Part shown: piece by piece, positions 47,194-57,562 of the stretch
Layout: each line of letters begins with the position of its first letter
Numbering within the stretch: the stretch's first letter is position 1
Assembly: GCA_020465985.1 (NCBI GenBank)
Contig: JAANYP010002776.1
Span: 153,501-217,500 of the forward strand
DNA length: 64,000 nucleotides
Origin: Centrapalus pauciflorus
Taxonomy: Eukaryota; Streptophyta; Magnoliopsida; Asterales; Asteraceae
Direction: 5' to 3'
Made by a program: the position numbers and the translations under genes
The notes under the pieces: generated by a model
Told to the model about the DNA's origin: nothing
Seen by the model: the letters and a program-made list of their open reading frames with translations, nothing else
Database searches by the model: none

Positions 47194-50100
47194 TCATTTA
47201 TCAAATGCTTTGGTAAATAAATCAGCATTATTATAGTTCGTTGCCACTTTTACCAATTTGATTAAGTTCTTTTCAGCACAATCACGAATAAAATGATGTC
47301 TTATGTCTATGTGCTTTGTTTTACTGTGCTTAACTGGATTGTTAGTTATAGCAATTGTAGATTGATTGTCTATCCTAATAGGAGATTGAGTGTAAGACAA
47401 ACCGTAATCTCGCAATTGTTGTTGTATCCACAGAACCTGTGAGCAGCAACTACCAGCAGCAACATACTCGGCCTCGCACGTTGATACGGCTACCGACGTC
47501 TGTTTCTTGCATTGCCAGGATACCAGTCTCCCTCCTAGGAATTGACAACCTCCAGTTGTTGATTTGCGCGTCAAGCTGCATCCTCCGTAGTCAGAATCCG
47601 TGAACGCCTCCAACTCTAGATCTCCCTCCGCGTGATACCAAAGTCCCAGCTTCGGTTTCGACTTGAGGTATCGTAGAATCCGCTTCACAGCTTTCATGTG
47701 CATCTCCTTCGGATTAGATTGAAACCTAGCACAAATACACACAGCAAACATAATGTCAGGTCTTGAAGCAGTTAAATACATAAGTGATCCAATCATGGCC
47801 CGATATAACGTCGGATCCACATCGGCATCACTTTCAGTACCCGGTCCGAGATTGTGATTCACTTGAATCGGCGTGCTGAAATGGGCAGTCAGTTTCGTTC
47901 CTTCCATCCCGAAGCATTCCAATATGTCATAGACATACTTCGTCTGATGGATAAACATCCATTCCTTCTTCTGGTCAACTTGTAACCCCAAAAAAAAATT
48001 TAACTCTCCCATTGCACCCATCTCGAATTTCGACTTCATCACCTTCTCGAAATCTTTGCATATTTGTTCGTCTGATGATCCAAAAATGATATCATCGACG
48101 TACAGTTGTACAGAGATGAAATGATCTCCCTTTCTTTTAACGAACAGCGTACTATCTATCCTACCCCTTTCAAACCCGTTCTCTAATAAATGGTTGGATA
48201 AAGTCTCGTACCACGCCCTTGGTGCTTGATGCAATCCATATAGAGCCTTATCTAAACGATATACTCTATCAGGATATTTTGGATCTGTAAATCCGGGCGG
48301 CTGTTCTACATACACCAGCTCCTTCACTTTCCCATATAGAAAAGCACTCTTCACATCTAGTTGATAGACCTTAAATCCCTTGAAGGAAGCAAAAGCTAGA
48401 AAATCGATTCCCTCCTCTTGGTTGAAACCTTTTACAACTAACCTAGCCTTGTTGCGAGTGACTATACCCCGATCGTCTCTTTTGCACTTAAAAACCCATT
48501 TGGTTCCTATGGCAACTTCCCCTCGAGGTAATGGAACTAACTCCCACACTTCTAGTTTCCTAAACTGAGAGAGTTCTTCCTGCATCGCTTCAACCCAGGA
48601 GTTATCCTTAAGTGTCATTTGCACATTTTTTGGCTCTACTTGCGAGATGAAACAAGAATAGAGACAAGTATGATATGCCTCGGAGTCGTTTATCATCGAC
48701 AACAACACAGTGTTGTTATTTAAACTACTCCTAGTCCTCACACCCTCGTTAGGATTTCCTATGATGCTTTCTATAGGTTGGTTCTTGTTGATCCTAGAGG
48801 TCTCTATCTCATCAACTCTCAGATTATCTCCTAAGTTAGATCCTATTTCACCTAATGGGGGAACAGCCTCAGATTCTACATTTTCCTCCTCATGGACATT
48901 TTCCTCAGAGTTGGAATTTGTTTCCTGAGTCTGATTCTCAGTTGTAGGTGCTTCTGGATCAGCGACTTCTGGAGATCCATCTTCAGTCGAAGTAGACTCG
49001 GATGTGGATTGAAATGTAGTCCTCGGAAAGGTATGGCCATCGTCATTCAGGTGCAACGTCGCCATGTCCTTTTCGATTGTACCTGCATTATCATCTAAAG
49101 GAATGTTAAATGACTCAAATAATTTATCATAGTCAAATATCCATTCCGGACCTGTTTGCGGTTCATGTTTATAACTTGTGACTTCAATGTTATACACAAT
49201 TTTCACTGTACCATTTGTTTTGTTAAAAACCCGTTTGTTTGGTGAGTTCGGCACATAACCTAGGAAGTATCCTTCGTCAGCCTTTTCACCAAACTTCGGT
49301 TGATGTTTTGTACGCAATAAAGTGCATGGTAACCCAAACGGTTCGAATCCAGTTAAATTAGGTGGCCGTTTATTCAAAATTTCATAACAGGTTTTGTTCA
49401 AAGATTTGACAGTTAGGACCCGGTTTAAAATATGACATGCGGTATTCACTGCCTCCCCCCAAAACATGGTAGGAAGCTTTGAATCCGAAAGCATAGTCCT
49501 AGCTGCCTCAATCAATGTCCTGTTTTTACGTTCGGCCACCCCATTTTGTTGAGGCTCATATGGTGCACTAAATTGATGCATTATGCCCTTTGATAGGCAA
49601 TATACACCAATTACAGTGTTTTTGAACTCAGTTCCAATATCACTTCGTATCCTTTTAACCCGTGTTCCATAGGAATTCTCGACTTGGTCTAAGAACCCGA
49701 TGAGCTTAGAAGTCGTCTCGTCCTTTGTACCTAGAAAGAAAACCCAAGAAAATCGTGAGTAATCGTCGGTGATAACCAAACAATACCAACTACCTCCTAT
49801 ACTCCTTTTGTTGATTGGTCCGAAGAGATCCATATGCAACAAATCGAATGTAGAGGTTATGGAATTCTGCGTCTTGGACTTGTGTGTCTTCTTATGTTGT
49901 TTGCCCTTCTTGCATGGTAAACACTTGTCCTCGAACTGAAAGCTCTTCATAGGCACACCTTGCACCAATCCATGTTTCGTTATATAGTTCATTTTTCTTA
50001 GGTGCAAGTGTGCCATGCGTCTGTGCCACAACACTGATTCCGTCTCCGAAGCTTTGGATAACAAACAGATTGGCCCCATCGAAGTCTCCGGCTTGTTCAT

Positions 50101-50472
50101 ATAAAGCATGTACAAGTCATTCTTCCTTGGTGCCCGCATCAATACCCATTCTTCAGGAATCTTGAATCCCGGTTTTAGCACTAACGCTTCAGTGTCAGTG
50201 AACAACACTGAATTCTTCTTGTCACAGATTTGAGATACACTAATGAGATTGCGAACCAGTTTATCAACGTGATAAACTTGGTCCAACTTGATCGTCCCAT
50301 TAGTGACCACTCCAGTACCCGTGATGTTTCCTCCCTTGTTTCCCGCGAATGATACAAATCCCCGATTCCCACCCTTGAAGTCTGTAAGGAGACTTCTTTC
50401 CCCTGTCATGTGCCTGGAGCATCCACTGTCGACGAACCATTTGTTGTTTGGACCTGTGGTAATCTCCAGCAC
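47194..50472 (-). CDS. Copia B Pol: protease, integrase, reverse transcriptase, RNase H
   Basis: 1092 residues from the first ATG at 50472, in frame with Gag beyond its UAA, so the true product may be a Gag-Pol readthrough. Protease WFVDSGCSRHMTG (about 12-24). HHCC region LWHRRMAHLHL...CLPC. Integrase D in HMDLFG (about 214), D in RSDIGTEF (usually SDNG) and E in NGVAERKNR, with exact D35E spacing. RT LVVKGFNQEEGID, QLDVKSAFLYG, LYVDDIIFGSS (about 791). RNase H FTDSDYGGC, STCEAEYVAA, HIDIRHHFIRD. Compared with copia 1, 16 residues of the RT core (the EVFAPVAGLEAIR block) are deleted in frame at about 48402, probably inactivating RT. A TGA at 47194-47196 also cuts the usual end; the frame goes on as RFEYLIQLNGMRNPE to TAA at 47146. 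Confidence 0.92.
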   Translation of the reverse strand: MLEITTGPNNKWFVDSGCSRHMTGERSLLTDFKGGNRGFVSFAGNKGGNITGTGVVTNGTIKLDQVYHVDKLVRNLISVSQICDKKNSVLFTDTEALVLKPGFKIPEEWVLMRAPRKNDLYMLYMNKPETSMGPICLLSKASETESVLWHRRMAHLHLRKMNYITKHGLVQGVPMKSFQFEDKCLPCKKGKQHKKTHKSKTQNSITSTFDLLHMDLFGPINKRSIGGSWYCLVITDDYSRFSWVFFLGTKDETTSKLIGFLDQVENSYGTRVKRIRSDIGTEFKNTVIGVYCLSKGIMHQFSAPYEPQQNGVAERKNRTLIEAARTMLSDSKLPTMFWGEAVNTACHILNRVLTVKSLNKTCYEILNKRPPNLTGFEPFGLPCTLLRTKHQPKFGEKADEGYFLGYVPNSPNKRVFNKTNGTVKIVYNIEVTSYKHEPQTGPEWIFDYDKLFESFNIPLDDNAGTIEKDMATLHLNDDGHTFPRTTFQSTSESTSTEDGSPEVADPEAPTTENQTQETNSNSEENVHEEENVESEAVPPLGEIGSNLGDNLRVDEIETSRINKNQPIESIIGNPNEGVRTRSSLNNNTVLLSMINDSEAYHTCLYSCFISQVEPKNVQMTLKDNSWVEAMQEELSQFRKLEVWELVPLPRGEVAIGTKWVFKCKRDDRGIVTRNKARLVVKGFNQEEGIDFLAFASFKGFKVYQLDVKSAFLYGKVKELVYVEQPPGFTDPKYPDRVYRLDKALYGLHQAPRAWYETLSNHLLENGFERGRIDSTLFVKRKGDHFISVQLYVDDIIFGSSDEQICKDFEKVMKSKFEMGAMGELNFFLGLQVDQKKEWMFIHQTKYVYDILECFGMEGTKLTAHFSTPIQVNHNLGPGTESDADVDPTLYRAMIGSLMYLTASRPDIMFAVCICARFQSNPKEMHMKAVKRILRYLKSKPKLGLWYHAEGDLELEAFTDSDYGGCSLTRKSTTGGCQFLGGRLVSWQCKKQTSVAVSTCEAEYVAAGSCCSQVLWIQQQLRDYGLSYTQSPIRIDNQSTIAITNNPVKHSKTKHIDIRHHFIRDCAEKNLIKLVKVATNYNNADLFTKAFDK

Positions 50473-50487
50473 ATGAAAGATCTTAGG

Positions 50488-53364
50488 TTAGTTATCACGG
50501 GGAACCCAAGCCATAACTGACTTGGTTATACCATTCTCGTCCACATACTTAAACTCTTTCAAATACCCATCTCGCCTTTCAGGTGACTTGGGTCGTTGAA
50601 CCGGAGTTTGTTGTGGTGCCGTGTGATGTAAATTCACTCTTTGCCTTTGAGTAGGTATTTGTTGTGGAGCTCTTGAATAATTCCTATTATATTGCATTTC
50701 AGATTGAGATCCCTGAGCTCTAACCGGTGTGTGATGTCTAATAGGAGTGTGTGACCTAACTGGAGTATATGCTCTGCTAGGTGTTGTGCTCCTATATTGT
50801 TGTTGAGGTCCAGACCTAGATTGATTTACGACTCGATTCGGTGAATGAGTCCTAACCACTTCCTTTGGTCCAACCTTTACCGGTATTTGTTTCACAACTT
50901 GTTTTGGTGTAACCTGCACAGTTTTCTCGGTACTCTGAGAACTACTAGTGCTTGCCACACTGGTTGAGGGCTTAACTGGTGTTGTCTTCCCTGTCTTAGG
51001 TGTAACTTCAGTTTTCCTAAGCGGACAGTTAGAAGCAACATGCCCCTTTTCATGACATCTAAAGCAGGACATCTTATCTATGGACTTCCTGTGTGTTCCC
51101 TTAGACTTAGGTGTCTCACTAGTGTCTTGGTCCTTTTGAGAATCTATTGCGACTTGTTCATCGTCCTGATCATTAAAATCAATTTTATGTTTTCCTGCAG
51201 GTGTTTCACTGGAGGAAGACACAAATTTGACTTTCTTAACCTTGACGGTTGTATCAGTCACCTTAGGTGTATTTTCTTTTACCGGCTCAGATATAGGTGC
51301 AGGTATGTCCTCTAAGTCTACTGATTTGTCAGTTTTCTCCTGAGGTTGAGGCACGTAGTTTGCATTAAAAGTAGGAGGAATTTCATGAAATCCTAGACCT
51401 ACAGGCTTTTTAGATTGGCGTTGAGCATCAAAAACTTTCCCAAGGTTCAGGCTTGAATTCCTAAACTTCTCTAGCTTACTGTTCGCCTCAGCTACCTTCA
51501 CCTTAGTTTCAGCTAGCTCAACTTCTTTTGTCTTAAGATCTTTAGTCAAGGCCTCTACATGCTCATACATTAGTTCTGATCTAACACATTGCTCACTTAG
51601 CTTGTCTTTTAGAACTATGACATCTTGAGCATCAGCTTTAAGCTTGTCCTTAAGATCTTGCTTAATGTCATTTAGGCTAGCGTTATCAGCTTTTAAAGAC
51701 TCAATTTGAGCAGTTATGGTTTTATGTGATTCTAAGACTAGATTTAACCTATCGTTAGAAGTAACACACAACATGCATAATTCATGAAAAAGAGAGTAAT
51801 GCAGACTAACCTTTGTGTTATCGGATTCCATGTTGGCCATTTGAGCGGCAAACTCCAGAAGCGTCTGATCATTCGTCTTCTCCACCCACATCGGACTGCT
51901 GTCCCTTGTGGTCTGCTCTTCCCCTTCACATCCATTCTCCGTGACTTCAGCCATAAAAGCCCGAGCATTTGATTCCGGATGTGAGCTCCAGTCATAGGTA
52001 CCATCCAACTGTCTGTCTGATGTGACATTTGAAAGTAGACCAGCTAGATTGGCTTGACCGGCAGATGAACTCGGAAGGTATCGTTGTTGGGACTGATTCT
52101 GAAACTGTCCATGATGCTGGTTCTGCCCTTGGTACGTATCTACCTTCGGTCTCTGACATTCTCTGGCGAAGTGTCCCAGACCTTGACAATTGTAGCACTT
52201 GACCTTGGACTTATCAAATCCAATCCCCTTATTGTTCATAGTCAGATTCCTCCCAGTTCGTTTGATGAATCTTTTAACCCGTTGGGTTACCATGGCCAGT
52301 TGCCATTTAAGGTCCATCTCCTCAAGATCGTCAGGGTCGACCTGATCATAGTCTTCATCCCAGAGAGCAGGATCGTTTATCTTCCCCTGAACACGGTTTC
52401 CGTACGCAGCCACAAATGATGCAAGCAAGTTCAAATGTTCCTCGGCCGATTTAGCGCTCATGGGCATCTTAGAATAGCCCTGAGATGTTGATGCCTGTGG
52501 TGCTTGAGGCTGCTGTTCTTTCGATCTTCCTAATCCTAAGAACACTCTGTTCAGTGTGTCATCAGTCTCTGCTGGTGACGATGTTTCTCCGGTGAAAAAC
52601 GCTGTAGCAGTCTTCAGATCAGCTGTCGCTGAAGGTTTTGTTGATTTTCCAAAATACATCGCTGGATTCTGGACTTGTTCGTAATCCGTTTCGGCCTTCA
52701 GTAGCTCGAAATGGTAAGCTCGCAACGTTCCCACTATATCCTCCAATGATTGGGTATAATACTTGTCCTCATTAAGCTTTATCATTGCCACATACATCGC
52801 CCACTTGGCTGGTAAGGCATCAAGAAGCTTATTGTTCTTCTCAGTGTCATTATACTCGATCCCATGACTTTCAAGCTCCGTCAACAGATGATAAAAGCGA
52901 GTGATGGTATCATCCAGCTGTTCATCTTTTAACGCCTTGAAAATAGCAAACTGCTGTTTCAACAACTCCATGCGCTTCCTTCTAACCCTCGGATTACCCT
53001 CACATCTCTTTTCCAGCGACTCCCAAAGTTCTTTAGATTTCTTTTGAGTCCGGAATGTGTGTAGTATATCTTGAGGCAAAGCCATTCGAATAATCGAGAA
53101 AGCTCTGTTCTCGGCTTCATACAGTTTCTTATCATCCTCCTTCATCATCTGGTATGATAAGACTCTCTGACGGCCTTCAACTTCAGAAATAGGTGGAATG
53201 TATCCTTCGTCAATACATACCCACATGCGCATGTCATTGAAACGCACAAAATCGGCAAACCGATCTTTCCACCAATAGTAATCTTCGAGTTTCATCAGCT
53301 TAGGCGGAGTATTTGCCTTCCCGACCTCATGATCCATTTCTAGAAACTTTTGAAGATTTGACAT
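50488..53364 (-). CDS. Copia B Gag
   Basis: 958 residues from ATG 53364 (MSNLQKFLEMDHEVG), long for a copia Gag. The N-terminal UBN2/gag-type core contains LEDYYWWKDRFADFVRFNDM and ALPAKWAMYVAMI. A first zinc knuckle, CYNCQGLGHFAREC, is at about residues 390-403. A long helical, Lys/Glu/Leu-rich coiled-coil region follows, then a second knuckle, CFRCHEKGHVASNC, at about 766-779, and a basic Pro/Ser/Thr-rich tail with repeated VRSHTPIRHHTPVR-like units. The end is AWVPRDN and UAA at 50488-50490. Pol follows in the same frame 15 nt later. The protein should form the virus-like particle and bind element RNA. No damage is visible. Confidence 0.92.
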   Translation of the reverse strand: MSNLQKFLEMDHEVGKANTPPKLMKLEDYYWWKDRFADFVRFNDMRMWVCIDEGYIPPISEVEGRQRVLSYQMMKEDDKKLYEAENRAFSIIRMALPQDILHTFRTQKKSKELWESLEKRCEGNPRVRRKRMELLKQQFAIFKALKDEQLDDTITRFYHLLTELESHGIEYNDTEKNNKLLDALPAKWAMYVAMIKLNEDKYYTQSLEDIVGTLRAYHFELLKAETDYEQVQNPAMYFGKSTKPSATADLKTATAFFTGETSSPAETDDTLNRVFLGLGRSKEQQPQAPQASTSQGYSKMPMSAKSAEEHLNLLASFVAAYGNRVQGKINDPALWDEDYDQVDPDDLEEMDLKWQLAMVTQRVKRFIKRTGRNLTMNNKGIGFDKSKVKCYNCQGLGHFARECQRPKVDTYQGQNQHHGQFQNQSQQRYLPSSSAGQANLAGLLSNVTSDRQLDGTYDWSSHPESNARAFMAEVTENGCEGEEQTTRDSSPMWVEKTNDQTLLEFAAQMANMESDNTKVSLHYSLFHELCMLCVTSNDRLNLVLESHKTITAQIESLKADNASLNDIKQDLKDKLKADAQDVIVLKDKLSEQCVRSELMYEHVEALTKDLKTKEVELAETKVKVAEANSKLEKFRNSSLNLGKVFDAQRQSKKPVGLGFHEIPPTFNANYVPQPQEKTDKSVDLEDIPAPISEPVKENTPKVTDTTVKVKKVKFVSSSSETPAGKHKIDFNDQDDEQVAIDSQKDQDTSETPKSKGTHRKSIDKMSCFRCHEKGHVASNCPLRKTEVTPKTGKTTPVKPSTSVASTSSSQSTEKTVQVTPKQVVKQIPVKVGPKEVVRTHSPNRVVNQSRSGPQQQYRSTTPSRAYTPVRSHTPIRHHTPVRAQGSQSEMQYNRNYSRAPQQIPTQRQRVNLHHTAPQQTPVQRPKSPERRDGYLKEFKYVDENGITKSVMAWVPRDN

Positions 53365-53394
53365 CGTTTCAAAAGGGAATTGAATTGTAACTTA

Positions 53395-53800
53395 ATTAAT
53401 TTAATTCGAAACTAACTTAAGCCAATTCTTTCGAATCTAGGTAGATTCGAATATAATTTTGTTTAAATCTTTTTGGGATTAAATTCGATTAAGTGTTGAA
53501 ATTCAATTAAATTCGAAATTGATGACAGATTCGAAAGTTCTCAAATTCGAAGGTCAAGGCAGAGTCGAACACTCAGTAAACTCGAAGCCCTATTCGAATA
53601 TAGTCTAAACTCGAATCAAACTCGAATGACAGCAAACTCGAGATCCTAATCGACTTTAGCACAAACTCAAATTAGATTCGAAGCACTCTGTATCAAACTC
53701 GAAAGGAGCGGATTTGGTTAGACTCGAAAGTAAGAGAAACCCTAATTACTCCTAACAGATTCGAGCGCCGCAAACTCGAAAAACGGCTAACACTTCGATT
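53395..53800 (-). repeat. TCGA-type motif cluster in the copia B leader
   Basis: About 20 copies of ATTCGAA, ACTCGAA and CTCGAGA between primer-binding site and gag ATG, irregularly spaced. Not coding. Confidence 0.85.
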
Positions 53801-54011
53801 TCTTTACGTTTTGCAGATTAAATCAATATTTTTACAACGAAAAATATTGATTTCGATCAAAAACGTGAAAAAATACGAAGTATTTCCCGGATGACTATTT
53901 GCTAAGCTCGAAGAACACGAAAAACACGAAGATGAGAGAAAAATCGTCCAAAAGCGTCAAGAAACCTAGGATATATCTAGATGAACACGAAGAACACCAA
54001 GAACACCCCGT

Positions 54012-54025
54012 AGGCTCTGATACCA
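54012..54025 (-). promoter_or_regulatory. Primer-binding site of copia B
   Basis: Minus-strand TGGTATCAGAGCCTA, two bases after the LTR end; complementary to initiator Met-tRNA. Confidence 0.87.
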
Positions 54026-54027
54026 CT

Positions 54028-54705
54028 TGTAAGGTCTACCTAACACAGATCTATCTAGACGCGGAACCGTCAACGAGTGCGGAATCCTCGTTAACGGGTA
54101 GACGGTAACAACTCTCACCAAGAACACGGAGACTATCAACGAGCTGTACGAACTACACAAGAACGCACCTACTAGAAGATTCTCTCCGAAACAATGCTAA
54201 GACTGATGATAAACTCGAAATCGCCTTTTGCTTAATCACTCTCGAATTCTGCAAAAAGTCTGATAATTATTCGAGTCTATCCCTAATTATAGAGGCTAAT
54301 TCGAGTCTGTCATAGGCCAAACTCGAATCCGGCCCAAGGCCCATTCGAGTTTGTCCTCACTGACACTCTCGAATCTGCCTCATAACACATTCGAATCTGC
54401 CTAATTGACTTATTCGAATCTGACCTAGATTCGAATCCTAGTCCTTTGAGAATTCGAATTTACTCTTTCAAATAATTAACTTAGTGTAGAAACTTATGTT
54501 TTCAGCTTATGCTTGAAATTATCTTTGAACTTTATGTTTGAACTTCTTGTAATACATAACATCAAGTTCAAACATACAATCAATAACTGTCAAACATATA
54601 TAAACATATATATCAAACACTCGTTAATTCTCAATACTTTAAGTATTACTTAAGCCAAAATGTTAGATCGCTTAGACTGCTATCGTCACACAGGGTGTAC
54701 CAACA
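54028..54705 (-). repeat. 5' LTR of copia B
   Basis: 678 bp, same termini. The TCGA-type motifs at about 54210-54480 flank a TATA-like CTATAATTA near 54288. Confidence 0.95.
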
Positions 54706-54710
54706 GTGAG

Positions 54711-55087
54711 GGTTCTTTAGGTTTATTAGTTGAGAAGTGTCAGTTATCACTGACAGGGTCGAGCAGAGGTAAAATATTAATGAGAGGGATATTAAAAGGA
54801 GATGGTGGTCATTAGGTCATGCTTTCATTCTAAAGCTGACTGACATTATTTCATTCTCAAGATAATTGATGAAGGGAGAGATTCAAAAGATATTTAAGAT
54901 TCAAGGGGGAGTGTGCTTATAAGAAAAGAGAAGATCTGAGAAGAAGAGATTTGAAGATCAGAGAGAGACAAATAAAGAAGAAATTTTATCTGAAGATTCA
55001 AATATGAAAGAGAAGAAAAGAGAAAAGTATTGAAGTTCCTGACTTGGGCTTTAAATGAAAAATTGTTTTCATCTCTAAGGGGGAGAT
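54711..55087 (+). other. Copia C 3' tail, purine-rich
   Basis: No coding frame. It has a hairpin TGTCAGTTATCACTGACA near 54737, a polypurine-like AAGGGGGAGTG at about 54903, a GA-rich stretch (54918-55030) and the terminal polypurine tract at 55075-55087. Confidence 0.72.
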
Positions 55088-55433
55088 TGTTGGGTACAAA
55101 TACTAATAGGCATAAAAACAATTATATTGTTTGTAAGTTCAGGGATCTAATTGTAAATAAGAAATAGTTTATGGGTTGTTTTTGTAAATACTTAATACTT
55201 GTGTATTAAGTATAAATAGGAATGGTATGTGCACTGTTGAGTGACGGTTGAAAGAAAAAGTCAGAATTCACGCATGAATGTTGAGAGAGTAGAATCGTGC
55301 TTTGCAAGAAAGCCATGAACCTCAATGTAATTTCTTTCTCTCTTAATCATACGACTTATTGTATTGATTGAATTGTTTTGTTGTTTATAATTGTTGTTAG
55401 ATGTGATTGAATTGCATGAAATATGAATTATCA
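55088..55433 (+). repeat. 3' LTR of copia C
   Basis: 346 bp, same termini as the 5' copy. TATA box at 55211-55219. It is preceded by the polypurine tract CTAAGGGGGAGAT (about 55075-55087). Confidence 0.92.
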
Positions 55434-55438
55434 CATTG

Positions 55439-56100
55439 ATTTTATATTAGCTTGTTTGTGCATAATACTCATTTAAAACAAAGCAAGAAACAAAATTTCA
55501 ATATTTCGTAGCAAATCTAACGCAATTTTTCTATTGATTTGCGAGGAATTTGAACAGTTTTTTTTTTTCATTTTAATGTCATTTTACACACACACAATGT
55601 CATACGACATGAACACACATGCATGGTTAATTATGCATTTATATACATTCGTTGATATATATACTAATTGGTGTGTGATTAACTTTATGAGTATATAGAC
55701 ATGTTCAATATAAATGAAACACTGACTAACATATGGATATAAACATATGAACATGTATTGTGGTACGGATTCGACCCAATTCGCCACATATATATGCTTT
55801 GATTTTATATTACCTTCTTTGTGCGTGAATCATGTTTAAAACAAAAAATATACATATAATATAAATAAGAAAAAATAATATTCAAGGTTTTGCGATGAAT
55901 TTGCGACAACCGGGAAATCCTTCTCAAATCCATCGCTAATACGTTGCAAATTGGAGATGGATATTTCCGTCGCAAATTTCCATCACTGTTTGGGACGGAA
56001 TCGCGACGGAATATAATTAAAATAAGAAAAAATTATAATGTACAAGGTTTTGCGATGAACTTACGACAAACTGAGAAAAGACTAGATTAACAAAATAAGT
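55439..56100 (-). repeat. CACTA subterminal tandem repeats (right part)
   Basis: Continues the 360-bp array: anchors at 55439 and 55802 are 363 bp apart, against 357 bp between 28901 and the copia C insertion point. Motifs such as TTTGCGATGAATTTGCGACA follow up to about 56070. A 40-bp direct repeat (from about 56073 and 56201) starts where the subterminal motifs fade. Confidence 0.72.
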
Positions 56101-57391
56101 TATGAATGCAATATTATTTTAATTACGGATCATGCTTTCTTATAATTGCAAGTTTATAATTTATCCTTGAAACAATATTAATTTAAGTATAAAATACTAA
56201 GAAAAGACTAGATTAACAAAATAAGTTATGAATGCAATAAATAGCTAAAGAAACATAAAATGGCATATTATACATCTAGATAGTTGTATTAATTTGTTTT
56301 ACACTATGTATTTGTCAAATACAGACATCTTATGTACACCAGACATGAAATAACATATGGTAAGCTATCCATATGTAAGATTAAAGTGTTAAACAGATCA
56401 TGTCAAATCTAAGTGTCAGAGATATATAAAGCTTGTTTAAAGTGTGTCAAAGCCTTCAATGTTTATTAAAACCTTATTAAGCCAGTGTAACCAATTCAGA
56501 GTATATTCAAGCCATTAATAGACAACATTTCCAGCATATCAGTACCGTGAGTAACATATTATTATGTGTATTTTATATAATTGAGACATACATTGATTTA
56601 TATATGCTTTCATTGATCCTCGGTAGAGCTTATATGAGTGATCGCGAACACTGAGGTACAGGTTGTGCCCGAATCAACAAGATCTTATAGAGGTTCTATT
56701 AACATGTTTGATTGTGCATCTATTTACCTAGTTATTCAGCATCTTTAATTCAACTTGCCTTACTTAAGCAATAACTTGAGCATTTTAACAATATTTACAT
56801 ATTATTATGAGCATTATGATGTTAACTACTACTCACGGTGTGATCATCTGTGGTACAAAAAGCTAGCCTCGAATCACGGACTGATAATCTATTGTGATTA
56901 GTTACAAGTGGTAGCATTTCCTATCTTAAGGTGTGATGTCTCAATAGTGTAACCGCATTATCTGGTGCAGTCTTCCAAAAGGCATTTACTTCTCATACTT
57001 TCCCACATAACATACATGCATCATGATTAATCTTATTAACTCACTAAGCATTCGCTTATGGTTTTTACATCACATCTTTCACAGGCAAAAGTGAAGACAA
57101 AGCTGAACCTTCTTCATAGGTCTACTATCTGATCAACCCAGAGGACTTTAGCACACTATCAGCTTGCGATATTTTGCCTTGTAATAAGCTTTGGGACGTG
57201 GGTAGTTATTTTATATTTCATGTTGTGATGTATTAGCAAATTTAGACTTGTAACCTTGTAGCATGTGTAGTGTAAGACAACATTGTACTATTCTGTTTTA
57301 GATTTATGCCAGTGCTTATATTATTATGAAGTTTATGGTAATTACTTATTTTGTGAGATTATTATTGCATGATTAACGCAAGGTGTGACAC
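56101..57391 (+). repeat. Truncated or solo gypsy-type LTR, plus orientation
   Basis: The 3' half aligns by eye with the gypsy A LTR read in its own sense: AACTCACTAAGCA, CAGAGGACTTTAGCAC, TGTAGCATGTGTAGTG and the end CAAGGTGTGACA. It belongs to a diverged relative. No primer-binding site or coding sequence follows. The left boundary is not defined. Confidence 0.6.
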
Positions 57392-57423
57392 AATTAAACA
57401 TACAAAAGCAACATCTTCACCAG

Positions 57424-57529
57424 AGTCCGCCCTTGGTCTACACGGATTAGGGGCCCAGCTAACGCGTGAAACACTCTGCCTGGGGAGTACGGTCGCAAGA
57501 CCGAAACTCAAAGGAATTGACGCGGGCCT

Positions 57530-57562
<33 letters not shown>

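Larger units (their letters stand above)
41234..54705 (-). mobile_element. Copia B: 13.5-kb Ty1-copia element with two extra ORFs, TSD GTGAG
   Basis: Minus strand. LTRs of 678 bp at 41234-41911 and 54028-54705 differ at six positions by eye. A perfect 5-bp duplication GTGAG lies at 41229-41233 and 54706-54710. Order: LTR, primer-binding site, leader, gag, in-frame UAA, pol (PR-IN-RT-RH, the copia order), 2.1-kb spacer, ORF2, ORF3, polypurine tract, LTR. Long size, coiled-coil Gag and extra 3' genes point to a Sirevirus-like lineage. It inserted into copia C. Confidence 0.95.
29258..55433 (+). mobile_element. Copia C: Sirevirus-like Ty1-copia element lacking pol, TSD CATTG
   Basis: LTRs at 29258-29599 and 55088-55433 are flanked by a perfect 5-bp duplication CATTG (29253-29257 and 55434-55438). 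Without gypsy B and copia B the element is about 4.4 kb: LTR, decayed primer-binding site, long TCGA-rich leader, coiled-coil gag remnant, hairpin array, polypurine-rich tail, LTR. No protease, integrase or RT is left, so it is a gag-only non-autonomous derivative. Polypurine-tract-like AGGGGGAG occurs at about 40717, 54903 and 55077; multiple PPTs are a known Sirevirus trait. Confidence 0.88.
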
